Origin: Lingula anatina
Lineage: Eukaryota; Brachiopoda; Lingulata; Lingulida; Lingulidae
Direction of reading: 5' to 3'
Length of the DNA stretch: 64,000 nt
Assembly (NCBI RefSeq): GCF_001039355.2
Contig: NW_019775491.1
Location: forward strand, 310,001-374,000
The position numbers and the translations under genes are program-made. Numbering within the stretch: position 1 is the first letter of the stretch; each line of letters opens with the position of its first letter. Of the stretch, positions 38,945 to 51,135 are shown one piece after another. A model generated the notes under the pieces. It searched no databases. It was not told the DNA's origin and worked only from the letters and a program-made list of their open reading frames with translations.

Positions 38945-41900
38945 AATGAGATGAGATGATTCCCACAATAATAGGGTGCACACTGCAAATTATAGTCACC
39001 AATACAGAGTTAAGGCACATAGTCAAGAAATGTTGTTTCCGGTAACAAAGTAAATTTTTGTCATAACTTATGAATGATTTATCTGCATATTTTGGACTTT
39101 ATATATGGTATTTCTTTCATCATGAACTATTAATGTGCTTTTCGATACTTATCATACCAATTGTCATGTTAACAATTGAGTATCACTGACATGTAACATT
39201 AACACTTTTTTGTGTCTTTAGCAATAAGATTTCATGAAAATAAGAATAGTTTTTTACACTGTGATTTAACTACACTTTCCATTTTCTCCCTTCAGGTATG
39301 GTGAACACTGACCGTAAGCAGTTTACAGCAGAGGAATTAAAGAGGGCTCTTAAAGAGTTCAAGGCCACACAAGATGATGTTAGGGATGACAAGGTATATG
39401 ACTGTAATCAACAATAAAAAAAGTCTACATAAACCTGATGGAAAATGTGGAATAGAATTTGTTGTGGACTTTGCTCTTAGCTTATCAGTGCAAAAATTAC
39501 TTTTTAGATGTTTTTATGTTCAACTTTGAAAGTATTACGGCAAATATTTTTTATTTTTTACTGTTTTTTTGTTTAAGACTTAATTATTTGTCACTACTTT
39601 TCAGATTAAACAAGAGAGTTTGAAAAAGAAGTTTAAGAGTTATGAAGAACTCAAAGAAGATATGGCAAAATTTAATATGAATGTGAAAACAGACCAAGAA
39701 ATTATCACAGAATTGTTTGAGGAACTTAAAGAGAAAAAACTAGACAATGAAAGACAGATGACTATTTTGACCGACTTGGAATATTATGTTCACCAGGTAA
39801 AGTGTAATAAATATTATATGAGTGGCAACATTTACTGAACAGCATTATTTTCATAATTTTCTTGCATATATTTTAAAATTAAAGAGACGTAATGGTTTAT
39901 TTTCATGTTAATCTAAAGTTAATCAAGTAAGTGCTTGTCATTTTGCTAAAGACATTCTATCATTTTCAATAAACATTAAATGGGCTTGGAGCTCTGGTGC
40001 TGGATATCTAATGTCTAATGATATCACTAACAATTGTTGAAAGCATTTAAGGACTTTTGATTGACCTTTGATCTTGTGATTGACAGATGTCATGACACCT
40101 GCCACATCTCTCAGTAGCATAGGGATGGGATCTGAAACAATAGTAAAGGATCCTCATTAATTCTACACAGGATTTGCAAAATTACTGGGTTCAGAGACTG
40201 CATTAAGTATTACTTGCCTGTAAGAGACCACCTGATTTTATACCTTGTAAAAGGAAAGAATCATAGGTGAATTGCAGGTAAAATAAAAAACTTGAATGGA
40301 AATGTTTTTTTTTATACACCCTGACACAAATTGACCATCTGGAGATCAGAATCATTCTGATGGCAATGGCAATGGCTATGCGGATTTTCAGTGTTGAAAT
40401 CCAGTACAGATTGGCAGATGATACACAGGATACAGGCAGCGTTCATCACGTGGAGTCATACTGCATAACACCCTCCACTTGCCTGTTGTTGTGTACACCT
40501 ACATTCCACAGGTGGTATATGATATGCAGGTAAAGTGAGAAAACGATCCCCTGCCCCACACAGCCCAAGCCAGGGACTCCTTGGTACCTGTGCCAGGAGT
40601 TTTAGACCAGTAATTAGCACTAGTGTTATAATATCAAATTCAATCTCTCCTCTTCAACTGGACATGGTGACTAACATCTGAGAGCCTTTCATTGGTAGCT
40701 GTTTATCTAATGGGTCTCAGAGCAACTAAGATGGCCTTCAAGGTTATGTTAAGTAATATCTTGACTTGGAGAGCCATCTGGTATATTTCAAATGAAGAAG
40801 ATACAAAAGGCAATGTAAGGTCATGGCCTATATACTACACCATTATAACAATAAAGTAGTGTCTGAGATAATTAATGCCATATTTTATTATCAAACTCTT
40901 TAGTTGGACATATTTATGGAATGTTCCTGAAAAATGATATTGGAATCATGTAGTAAAGTTTTCATAAGGTAAAATGTTAAAATTTATTTTTGTTTCATTT
41001 TTTTTTATTTTATTCAATTATTATCAACTTTTGTGTTAGAGAGTCTATCACTTGATAAATTATATTGCCACATATTTCTTGAACCTGAGGTCTATGAAAA
41101 TTCATATGGATTGTACCATGCTACCCCTGAAAAAAGTTGAAAATCACATAGTCAGTGGTCTGATTGGAAGTTTTTTGAATCAATGAGTTAGAAGCCATGC
41201 CAAACTGCACGTTGCCTGCTATATTCGGCTGCTCAATTTCCCCCCTCCCTTTGTATGGTATTGATACAGATAGACCCATGCTGGCAAAATATGATAAATG
41301 ATAAAAGTGTTTACAGTATCAAAGGCATGGGTTTGACTTATGGCACCACAGTTGATGGTTAAATGCCCATTTAATAGAATAGAGTATAAAGTGAAATTAT
41401 GTGTTGTTGTCAGATTAATCACGATGGTACCAGCAGAGCCTGTAAACTACAGTGACATAACAATTGTATTTGTTGACACTCTGTGGTAGGGGGACCCTAG
41501 AACTTGATCCCCAGACTTAAATGTACACTGTCAGTTTCAGATTGAGTGACTTGGTATGGTTTAAGGACATGATGATATAAATTATAATACAAAAATTTAC
41601 TTCCATTATTACATTAAATGTGGTATTGTTATCTGTCTAGACTGTCAAGGGAAAGATGTGCATGTCTCCAAAAGGGCCAGCACCTAAGGGTTTTGTTTGC
41701 TTAGGCAGAGGTCAGGGGAGGCTTTCACATGACACTCACCAGTTGATACTTTGTAGCTGGTGCTCAGATTGTGTGGAGTTAGCTACAGTTATAAAATCAG
41801 GACGAACAATTTCCCTAATAGTTGTGCCAAAATTTGATCGCAAGATTCATTCACATTCCAATGTTCAAATGGTGATATATGAGCACATGGCATGTTTGGT

Positions 41901-44900
41901 AGGAAAGGTGCGTCAGTGAGTAGTCGACATTTGATGAAGGAGAAAATACGGGTACCACCAACCAAGAGTCTTGTCTGGAGTAACAGATCAGTGTCTAATG
42001 CTGTGAACAAATGATGGGGGTGACAGTGCCCAATGTCACCTCCAGCAGATCCTGTTCTGATAATGGCTGACCCACTGCACAGGGGGAAGTGTCTGTAGTA
42101 TTTGGGGAGGGGGTGGATAGAGACGCCTGCTTGTGTGTGATGGTGAGAAGGTATGGCATCTGCTTCACCCCTATGCCATCATTAGCAACTGGGCTATGGC
42201 CAGTGCCACATTCATTATACCCTCTGTGACATTTTCCTGTTTAGTGAAGGGAAAAATTGCAACCATTGTTGGGGAGTAGAGTTACCTTTCATGGTCACCA
42301 ACAGAAAAACACACATTAGATGTTTTGAATGAACAAATTACAGGGACAATTTAGAGAAATTGGAGAAAATCATTGGGAACAAAAGAGAAGCATGCCAAAC
42401 TACTGTTTTGTGGTAAAATCACCAGATTTTCAATATGAAACTTGTCATTTTTTACCTCTCTTTCTTGACCTGTGCATACTTGGAATGGGCCCATTACACA
42501 GTCTAATAGGAATATCTGCCAGGACTGGGACTGCATTGCTTCCGACAGCTTATTAATGGCGTGAAATAGAATCCCTTTTATAAGTTAAAAAAGGAAAAGA
42601 CTGCCATTGTTGAGGTGTTCCATCTGGTGCCAGAGAGCTTGTTGATAATGCAATTAGATGAATCTTTGTCTGCTGCGGAAAAAATTAAATAGTTCACTTT
42701 TTGTTATTCTTTTTTTTTTGTATAAAACTTCATATTTTTAGCTACTGTCTTGAAAATGGGTTTCTCCGTTCATAGCAGGGTTAACCAGATACAAATGCCT
42801 TTATTTCAGCGATCAAAGAAATATTTTCTTTCTGTTTATATCTTGTCACCAACAATTTGGAAAAACCACATCATTTTCCCCACTTCTCCCATACTCATCA
42901 TGTCGTGAATTGATGTAATTTTTATGTCAATTTTACAGAGACTATCATTATTTTCTTATCTCTTGTCTTATACATCTTTAAATTGTATAAACTCTCATTT
43001 TAGAGAGCTTATTTTCACAATTGGAATGTACATATTTAGGAAGGCTTCTAATTAGCACCAAAAGCGAGAAAACTTCAAAGGAAAAAAAAAGAAAACGGCA
43101 AGAAGAAAGAAAATTACCATGTCCATTTATCTCAGCCTGTAAATATAGTGTCTTCAACCTTTTGCCCTCTGTTTTTTTATTGGAACAAGGTATACCTTTC
43201 CACCTTCACCCAGAGCCCCTTTGGGTATTGTTACTTTGGCTTTGTGATTTTATCTTTATGAGTAATCTGGTTAGGACAGGGCAGTTATTCCACAAAACAT
43301 CTTAAAACTTGACTGGGGTTATTAATACCTTTAAAGCCATGTCTATAGTCGCAAATAAAAAAGAATGAAAAAAGAAGATTATCCCGAAGGTAGACTTGAT
43401 GTAGTACAGCATACCACCCAGTATGAAGGTGTTCTTTTTCTTTTCGAACCAAGCAGCTGAACAAAGTTATTGTACCAATCGTCTCATCTGACCATTGAAT
43501 TACTCCAGTACAGGGTCTCCCAGGACCACCCCATTGAGATGATAAATAAAATACATTGAGATCCATTTAATGAAGTGGACAGTTTGTCATTTACGGATCA
43601 ATTATGAAAATTTAGAGGCAGGGATTATTACTGGAGATTACAGGGCTGTATTGTAGCAGTTGCAAGGAGGGCCCATGCAATACTTACACTCGCAGTAGGA
43701 AGCTTTTATGTCAGGCGAAATCCTTTTTACCCTGACAACTCCCTCTCCTTTCATGCTGCTTACTTGTCTGAAAGGAGAGGCAGCTTTGATGTTTGTAAAG
43801 CCATAATTGTCATCTAGTATCTGACTGGGAGTCCCTTGATGGCTCAATCTGTTAAACATGGGCTTTGATAACTTAATTAGAATTGATTTAAAATGGAATA
43901 TTGTTTAGCCAGTGGTCAAGCACAAGCTAATGCTGTGTCTTGTGTGAAGTGTGTGTGAACTCATAGACAGTAATGTGGTGTCATCGTATGGACTCTATGT
44001 ACTGTGTAATTTAGACTATATCATTAACAGGTATGAAGAGAATCATGATGTGAATAAGCATTAAAATCTACTGAGTAAGGTGTATTGTGTCCTCCCCCTT
44101 TGAAGTCTATTCAAATGACACCTCTTTATTAGGATGACTCCTGTTCATTGAGTACTGTGAAAGAAGTGCTATATTTTTGAGTTCATAAGAATAGTTTGTC
44201 TTTTTGATTTTACACTTCTGTGTACTACTGTGAACAGATTTTCCCTTGATTTCATATTCCATGTTTAAGTTTATAAGCTGCAGGTCAAGGTGCTTTCCCT
44301 TGATTTCATATTCCATGTTTAAGTTTATAAGCTAGTCCTTTTTTCTCATTTTTAGATTATCCATAGCTAAATCTCTAAATCTCTTATTGTGAAGCAGCTA
44401 ATAGCACATTGTGGCAATACTAGATGTTTAAACATTTTAAAAAGAAAATAAAAAGAGTAGTTTTTACATAAGCTATTTTATTGAAAACCAGTCTTGCATG
44501 TGGTGATGTGTGTCACAAGTGAATCATGTCTTCAAGCTTTTTGATCAGTGACCAAGATAATGACAGTTCACTTTTAAATACATAACTGTGAGATTGGGGA
44601 AGGAGAGAGGTCCGTAAGGGATGAAAATGCTCATTTCTGTAGGCAGGTTATTAGAAGCATAACGTGGGACATAGACTCTGCTCATTATCAAGCCATCATG
44701 TCACAGCTGCAGTGAAAATTTGATGTAATTTTGTGCCCATTAACCTTAATCAAGATGTTTATAGGGTTAATTTAATGAGAAAAAATGTTAAGATTGTGGG
44801 AAGCCGTTTTTTTCTTCAGGTAATTTTAAGTCAAGCACCTTGACCTGCAGCAAAGAAAAGTAAGGCATGTTTACTGGTTTCCATGCAGTGAATTGGATTC

Positions 44901-47900
44901 ACAATAGGAAATATGAAAAAATAAGCAAAAGATGAAAAAAAGACAGGAAAATAAAACTGAAAAGATGTTTAAGAAATTCTTTTCTTTAAAGGGAATAGAA
45001 AAAATTCTTATCTTGTGTATAGGAAAGAAAGTTGTGATTGCAACATATGAAAGAGGAAATGTATTACATTGCTGGCACATTGGTTAGAATAATGAAATTC
45101 TGATTGTCTGGAAAGTTGCATAAATGTAATAGACTCCACAGATAGTTATTTTAGAGCCTGATTACAGTGTGTTGAAAGGTCTGGCTTGGTTCATGAAGAG
45201 GTGCATTTTCACCAGTGAATTCAAGAAATGAGTTGTTGAAAGCTTGGTGTCTCTGCACTACCTTAGTTTACAGAAATGAGTAGAAATTTGGTTCAGGTTT
45301 TAACAGCTAAATGTGCTAAATGTGCTGAGAAATTTGTTGCTTGTATGGCCATAGTCAGCACTCTGAAAAGTACGGGAATTTGAAATTTCTTAATGAATTC
45401 AGGACAGATTAATAGGCATTGTCTGCTTCCTAGATAAGGTACTTATAATTGTATTTATTGATATAGTATGGTAAAATTTCTGGTCAAATATTCACCCAAA
45501 TGACATCCATTCAGATGGGGCTAATTTTTATAAGCATAATGCTCCAGGCAAGGTGCCCTGTTACCTAACCATTCAGAAGCCTACATATTTTCTTTGATAT
45601 TCTTAGATTTTAAATTGATATTATATATGTAGTTGTATAGTAAAAAAAAAGGTGGTGCAGAATTAGGGACAGAATATGTTCACACTGATCAGAGATCATT
45701 AACTTCTCTAGTGCTAGCCAAATGAAGCAACTTCATCTAATAAGCTAGGATGTGAAGTTACAGGGTTTGCAAATTGAAACAAATTGACTGGATTTCCTTC
45801 ACCATTGATTGTTGCATGTGTGTGTAATGAGATATTACCAGCAGGAAACATACTATATTTGATACCAGAGCAATTCTGTTCTTTTATATTATAAAAGTAT
45901 CTGCTTTATTGTACATACTGATCAAATGCAATTGTTACTAGCTATACACTGTAAACTTAAACTGCAAGACAGGTATTGAATCAATGGTTTAATTTTATGT
46001 ATAATTTATTTTTGCTTGAACAGTGTAGGGCAGCAGGTCTTTGGTACTTCAGTAATACTGTACATGAACAGTGAAAAAGAACACGCCATGCTCTGAAGAC
46101 ATGAATTAATTTTTTGAAAGTATTGAGGTAAATGTCAAGTTCGCATTAGATCTTCACCAGTTACTTTTGGTGGTGGCTTGAATACAATATTAGTTAAATA
46201 TCAATGAAGGATGTATTTTCTGTCACTAGTTTAAATTGTGTATTGGCTGTGGATTATGAACAGTTACCCTACTTAGCTTGGGCAGAAGCATGAAAATGTG
46301 TAGGTGTGTTATATGAACGCAGATAATAACCCTTGTTAAAGTACAGATAAAAGCCTTGGGACAGGTTGAATTTTGAAAATTCATATTTAAGGAGAAGCCT
46401 GGGGTGTCTCTGCCCTACAAGTGCCTCCTGAATTTTTTTTGTTGAATAAGAATACATCGCTTCCTTTGCCTTGGCTTGTCTGATGATGTTAAAAAAAATG
46501 CTTGGTGCTATCTTTTCAAATGCTGATAACTTCAATAGCTTATCATACCACAAATCTGAACCACAGTAATCACAAAGCTTGGCCTCATCGTACCACAAAA
46601 TATTATGTGGGATACTACAGACACGATGTGAACTAACAATAGAAATAACAGAAACTGGATATTAATCATATCTGTGTAGTTTCCTCCAACCTATAATTTC
46701 TCATTCTTGTCAGCTTTTTGTGTTCTCCATGTTTTTCGAGAACTGCTGCCTAATTTATATAATGTACATTTTTGTGTACTGTTAGATGTTAAACCAACCA
46801 GCACTTGCCTACAGCCCTTCTATAATACTAGCTTTTCTAAAGCTAAATTGTTGAATCATGTCTGTGACTCTTATAGAAAGTACTTAGGAGTTGTCTTTTT
46901 TCCCTTAATTAGTCTACATATTTACATACAGTTGGATACATCTAAAGAATATTAAAGTGACTTCTATTGGAAGTATTCACCCTTTATTACCCTGCATATA
47001 TATCTGTTATAGTGGACTACAATACTTTCTGTATTACCCCAACTTTTAAACTGCTTTCAGATGCAAGCAGTCTGAATTCAGACCCTTCCTAATTGAATAT
47101 TATCAGATGTAGCAATAATCAGCCATTATTACAGTTTCACCTTGAAGTGTCATTGATGCCGCTTATCAGACTTAAAACTATGTGTTACAAATTGTTAGCA
47201 CCAGTGCAACAATGATCCAGTCATGATAGTGACAGTATTTAATGACATTAGATAGTATCTGGTACTTGCTTACAATAGGGAAAAAGTACATGCTGATCCT
47301 ATGTGGGTTATATATGATATGTGATAGGTTTTTGTGACAAAATCTTTCAGTGAAAGAGAGGGTTGTAAATGTAATTACAATACATCTATTCTACATGGTG
47401 TTCTTGGGTGATTTTATTTTTCTGTCCACTATTTTATGGAAGACAAGCAGACATTTCTCTGATAGCCCATTTTTCTTTTTGATCTTGTTTGTTATCTCTT
47501 CACTCTTATCTTTACATCTCATATCTACCTTACTACATGTAGGTTTTTTTTTCATTATTTGACATTCATGATGTGAAAAAAGTCTGGAATTTTATGTTGG
47601 TGCCAATTTTATTGATATCAAATGTTGTTTGTATGAACTAGAAACCTTGAGAGTTCAATTTTAATTGTGTGAACAGGGCACTACACATTCTTGCATGCAT
47701 GGTTTTATCATCAATGGGATATAAACAATTAATACCTTTTAAGGAATTTTTTCGTTTTAATTCACAGTATGAAAGGTATCACAAGGCTCGCAGTGGCAGA
47801 TACTATAGAAAACACAGCCTTTTAAAAGAAATTATAGCAAACAATGTTTAATTCTACATGTTTGTGATAAACCCTTTATACAGATGGCAAAATTGTAAAA

Positions 47901-49127
47901 TAAAGATAAGAAGGGATATTTAAGATATAAAATAGGACACTGGCAATACATGTTAAAAGCACCACGAAGAGTGATATCTTAGTGATGCTGTCTGTTCACA
48001 GGTGGCAGCACCTATCAGAGGCATGCTGTTCAATGAGCATTTCAGATTGATCTCATAAAGTTTTTAAAAATTCTATTTCAGATGGACAATGCCCAGCATT
48101 TTGCAGGAATTGGTGGATTAGATGTATGTGTTAAGTTGCTAAATCACTCCAACATTGATATCCGGGGAGAGGCTGCGTTGGTTCTAGGCTCTGCTATGCA
48201 GGGGTAAGTGCACCTTCCAGTTTTTTCCCTACCTGAATAAGGGTCCTTGAAAAAAAAATAATAAAAAATCAAGATTGAAAAGTTATGTTAGTTGAGGAAA
48301 AAAAAAAGTTTCCTTGCAGTGGCATCTTAAGTAATAGAAAACCAATTCGGGGATGGTGGCACTGGTGCATTTTTTATTGCCTTCCTGACATTCCAGCCTC
48401 TGCCTCACTAGGCATACACAAACGGCAGCCACTAAATACTGCATTTAAAGTTGAAACACAAAGTGGTGATGGGATACTTAGCATTCCTTGTTGTGGGGAG
48501 AGAATAGACACTTCATCATGTTTATGACCAGGCTGACTAGCAATTTATTTCTTATCAGAGTTAGAAAAGTAAGGGGGATCTTGTGACTGCAGCTAGATCT
48601 GTTTGTCTACTTGTGTTTTTGAACCTGATTGAAGGAAAAAAAATCTCGTCAGTAATACTGGTTATTAGTTTTTTTTCTTGATTATGAGAAAATGTTGCAT
48701 ATACAACAAATGGGTAGATATTTTAATGTTTGGGTGGACAGTCAAAAGGGCAACTTCTGAGTTTTATAAGTCATACTAAAACTTAATATTTATACAAAGT
48801 ACAGTTTATGCAAAAATAAAAGGTTGTCATAGAAATGTATGTTATATATTTTTCCTTTTTAGTAATCCAAAAGTGCAAATAGCTGCTATGGAGGTTGGTG
48901 CAGTGCCGCGTCTGATCCGTGTGTTGTCTACAGAATCATCATCCTCAGTACAGAGGAGGCTGTTGTACGCCATGGCCACCCTTTTGCGCCAATTCCCTTA
49001 TGCACAGCAGAAGTTTCTAGAGCATGGAGGGTTAAATGTACTGAAACAGCTGTTCCAACATCCAGACAACTTCAAACTTCAAGTGAAGGCAATCACATTA
49101 TTAAATGACTTGCTCACAGAAAGGGTA

Positions 49128-49184
<57 letters not shown>

Positions 49185-50230
49185 TGCTGTTTCGGTTCTC
49201 TGTGTTGATGTTAACTTGAGGGTTGACTGGTATTAAGATTCATAGTTTTGGCCTGTTAGGAAAATGCAAACAAAGAAAGATGGGGGTAAATTTGGACATT
49301 GCATAATTATATTATATATCTTTTTGTCTGTTATATGTAAATTTGTTTGATTTGCATCCCTTTCTCATTAAACTGAAAATCACAATCAGGTGCTTCAGTA
49401 TCAGTGTGCTCAACTAACACAATGTGCTCAACTAACACAATTTGCTCTATTGATGGTTGTAGTTTTGTTTTTTTTGTTGCAGAATCTGGCAGAGAGGCAT
49501 TTAGACAAAAAGAATGTCCATCACCAGGAAAAAATACAGCAATATTTAAAGTAAGTAATGACCATTTTATAGGCCAAGTTATAACAAGTGAAAAGTGACA
49601 TTTATATCCACTTTCAAAAGTTGGGCAACAAACGAAATTGTTGTCTTCAGGTGTTCTTTATTATAGATGATGTAAAGGCAATGAAGAAAATTCAGTGAAT
49701 AGCATTTAATTGGCAAGGAATAATAAAAATATTTGTATTTTAGGGCGTATACCAAGCCCATAGTATAACATTATGGCACTTCAAAACAAATTTACTATTA
49801 AATTAAAGGGACAGCAGTTGATAGCTTCTTCATTCATTTTAATGCCAGAAACTTTAAATTAACTATGAAGTAATAATTATATAGAAATGAATTTTTTCAA
49901 TAAGATATTTGAATGTTTTTCCATCCTAGTGCTCCCCTGCTCCAAAGCCTGCTGGACCAGGGCTGGTGTGAGTTGATCCCCAGGCTGCTGGACACACCTG
50001 ACCACGACACCAGGGAGAAAATACTGAATGCAATGCACACCTTGCAGTCCTCTTGTATGGGCAGTTTTAAAATGGCTAGAAAAACTTTGGACCAGTTAAA
50101 GACTGAATATGATGCTTTATCTCTACAAGAGAGACAAGATGAAGAAGAGGATTTGTATTTTAGTAAAATGTCTAAAACGATTAACCAGTTGATCTCACAG
50201 ATGTCAAGTGGCCAAAAAGATGAATTGTGA
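34656..50230 (+). CDS. SIL1: SIL1 nucleotide exchange factor (complete gene, 9 coding exons)
   Basis: SIL1 is the ER-luminal exchange factor that releases ADP from the Hsp70 BiP (HSPA5) during protein folding. Coding exons: 34656-34785, 35604-35690, 35948-36064, 39296-39393, 39605-39796, 48082-48203, 48863-49124, 49483-49550 and 49930-50230. All have AG/GT borders and compatible phases, and they total 1377 nt (458 codons plus stop), close to the roughly 460 residues of vertebrate SIL1. Residues 1-22 form a signal peptide. Family landmarks are VFYPTKEW (about 62-69), DLEYYVHQ ending exon 6 (about 201-208), GNPKVQ across the exon 7/8 junction (about 249-254), [15 protein letters not shown] in exon 8 and [12 protein letters not shown] in the last exon. 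Armadillo-like helical repeats occupy the middle and C-terminus. There is one N-glycosylation sequon (NHS, exon 7). The C-terminus is KDEL, a canonical ER-retrieval signal. Introns 4 and 6 are long (3.2 and 8.3 kb). I see no disabling change. Confidence 0.96.
35604..35690 (+). CDS. SIL1: SIL1 coding exon 2
   Basis: 87 nt, phase 1 to phase 1, residues 44-72. It encodes the conserved DVFYPTKEW element after an acidic stretch. The acceptor is TTTTGTTAG and the donor GTATGT. Confidence 0.92.
35948..36064 (+). CDS. SIL1: SIL1 coding exon 3
   Basis: 117 nt, phase 1 to phase 1, residues 73-111. It contains [14 protein letters not shown], matching the conserved 'A-G-x-H-V-R-x-N-L-Q-T-G' stretch of the family. 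The acceptor is GCTGTAG and the donor GTAATG. Confidence 0.93.
36168..36183. repeat. Poly(C) run of 16
   Basis: Sixteen consecutive C; runs like this are prone to length error in sequencing. Confidence 0.9.
36823..36890. repeat. (TA)n followed by (CA)n microsatellite
   Basis: About 56 bases of TA then about 12 of CA, within SIL1 intron 4. Confidence 0.95.
38899..38944. repeat. (GA)n microsatellite
   Basis: About 46 bases of GA with a single GATA interruption, in SIL1 intron 4. Confidence 0.95.
39296..39393 (+). CDS. SIL1: SIL1 coding exon 4
   Basis: 98 nt, entering in phase 1 and leaving in phase 0, residues 112-144. It contains [14 protein letters not shown], an amphipathic helix matching the family's 'LKxALxxFK' segment. 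The acceptor is CCCTTCAG and the donor GTATAT. Confidence 0.92.
39605..39796 (+). CDS. SIL1: SIL1 coding exon 5
   Basis: 192 nt, phase 0 to phase 0, residues 145-208. It is rich in K and E and predicted helical or coiled. It ends with DLEYYVHQ, a hallmark of SIL1/HSPBP1-type exchange factors at the entry to the armadillo repeats. The donor is GTAAAG. Confidence 0.94.
39797..48081 (+). other. SIL1: SIL1 intron 6 (8.3 kb)
   Basis: This is the longest SIL1 intron. It includes a less AT-rich block at about 41.6-43.3 kb that could be conserved regulatory DNA, and a 54-bp tandem duplication at 44240. No nested gene is recognised on either strand. Open frames such as 46269-46598 (minus, 109 codons) have no recognisable motif. 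Confidence 0.75.
44240..44334 (+). repeat. 54-bp tandem duplication, two copies
   Basis: The block TTCCCTTGATTTCATATTCC and following bases through TTATAAGCT recurs exactly 54 bp later (44241 and 44295). About 40 bp are identical in each copy. Confidence 0.9.
48082..48203 (+). CDS. SIL1: SIL1 coding exon 6
   Basis: 122 nt, entering in phase 0 and leaving in phase 2, residues 209-248 plus two bases of 249. It encodes an armadillo-like helix pair with [14 protein letters not shown] and [13 protein letters not shown]. The NHS is the only N-glycosylation sequon seen in the protein. The donor is GTAAGT. Confidence 0.93.
48204..48862 (+). other. SIL1: SIL1 intron 7
   Basis: 659-bp intron with GTAAGT donor and TTTTTAG acceptor. 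An 80-codon open frame inside it (48285-48527) has no recognisable motif. Confidence 0.85.
48863..49124 (+). CDS. SIL1: SIL1 coding exon 7
   Basis: 262 nt, entering in phase 2 and leaving in phase 0, residues 249-336. This is the best-conserved exon: [18 protein letters not shown], then [19 protein letters not shown] and LLNDLLTER, all typical of the SIL1 armadillo core that wraps BiP lobe IIb. The donor is GTAAGG, with a GA microsatellite beginning 4-6 bases downstream. Confidence 0.95.
49129..49180. repeat. (GA)n microsatellite abutting the exon 7 donor
   Basis: About 26 GA units immediately following GTAAGG at the splice donor of SIL1 coding exon 7. Confidence 0.95.
49405..49440 (+). repeat. 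18-bp tandem duplication
   Basis: TGTGCTCAACTAACACAA occurs twice in direct succession, followed by a truncated third start (TTTGCTC), shortly before the acceptor of SIL1 coding exon 8. Confidence 0.9.
49483..49550 (+). CDS. SIL1: SIL1 coding exon 8
   Basis: 68 nt, entering in phase 0 and leaving in phase 2, residues 337-358 plus two bases. It is too short to find without splice logic: TTTTTTGTTGCAG acceptor, GTAAGT donor. It encodes [20 protein letters not shown], a hydrophilic helix between armadillo units corresponding to the EKLQQY-containing part of vertebrate SIL1. Confidence 0.9.
49930..50230 (+). CDS. SIL1: SIL1 terminal coding exon, ending in KDEL
   Basis: 301 nt, residues 359-458 with the stop TGA at 50228-50230. 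Conserved [14 protein letters not shown] and HDTREKIL are followed by a long helix, an acidic EEEDLYF segment and the C-terminal tetrapeptide KDEL. The tetrapeptide is a classical ER-retrieval signal recognised by KDEL receptors. Vertebrate SIL1 ends in a weaker variant (KELR in human, from memory). The acceptor is CATCCTAG. Confidence 0.95.
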
Positions 50231-50323
50231 TTTGTTGACCCTCGGCTGCCACTGCCCTCTAGAGGCTGAGTGATGATGAAAAATGCTTTAATGTGATGAA
50301 GTTTATTTTTTGTTAATATTTAT

Positions 50324-50329
50324 AATAAA
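50324..50329 (+). promoter_or_regulatory. SIL1: SIL1 polyadenylation signal
   Basis: AATAAA lies 94 bp after the SIL1 stop codon and is the first on this strand. It implies a short 3' UTR of about 115-120 nt. Confidence 0.7.
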
Positions 50330-50344
50330 TATACTTTTATGTGG

Positions 50345-51135
50345 ATAATATCCTGCTTGATAGCAATTCTAATTCATTTCAACTTTGTTGCCACTATTTA
50401 CATCATAATTTTATCATAATTATAAATCTACTTTAGCAAAAGAGAAAGAACATATTTTAGTAGGCAGGACAGCACAATTTTGTCCATATTATAATTCCTG
50501 AGAATTATTTATAATTTACTTTAAAAATCCTATAAAAATTTCAGTTTGTTTTATTAATATTGAGGTGTTTAAACTTCATACATCCCTTACTTGTCAGAAG
50601 TAAGGTGGATCACTGAACAAAAAAGGCAAACAAGCAAAGCAAAGTCATAGTATAAATAAATATTTATTTTTACAGTGCATGAACATTGTTTTTTTAATAA
50701 ATAATGCTAACATCAAAATAATGGTGTATTTGATTTATAATTGATTTATAATTTAAAAACCACTGCATCTCCAGTTTGACCTACCAATAATAGCATAGGA
50801 CAGTGCAGACATTAAAAAATTTACAAGACTTAAAGATCGGGCACATTCCAAGTGCCACTGAAAGCTATACCAATGAGACTTCAGAGAATGTTATTTTGTA
50901 TAAAAAATGTCTGTCTTAAATAAAATAAGCTTGTGCATGCACATTCATGCAGTTTAGCTTGTGACATGACACTTGTGAAGACAGCTAAATCAGATGTGAT
51001 CTAATTCGTTCTTTAAGCATTCTAAAGCAAGTTTTTTGATATAACTTAATTTTGCAAAAGAGTTGTAAGCTTTTGTGTAAAAAAATACTACATGGTTACA
51101 AACTTTTTTAGAAGCAAAAAAAGACAAACACCCTT
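50345..51135. other. Intergenic AT-rich spacer
   Basis: No gene was found between the SIL1 polyadenylation signal and the first transposable element. The spacer is AT-rich with several short T and A runs. Confidence 0.6.

Larger units (their letters stand above)
36065..39295 (+). other. SIL1: SIL1 intron 4 (3.2 kb)
   Basis: This intron lies between the third and fourth coding exons (numbered with a non-coding first exon). It holds a C16 run (36168-36183), a long (TA)n-(CA)n array (36823-36890) and a GA tract (38899-38944). A 143-codon open frame on the minus strand (36990-37421) matches nothing I recognise. No other gene is seen. Confidence 0.8.
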
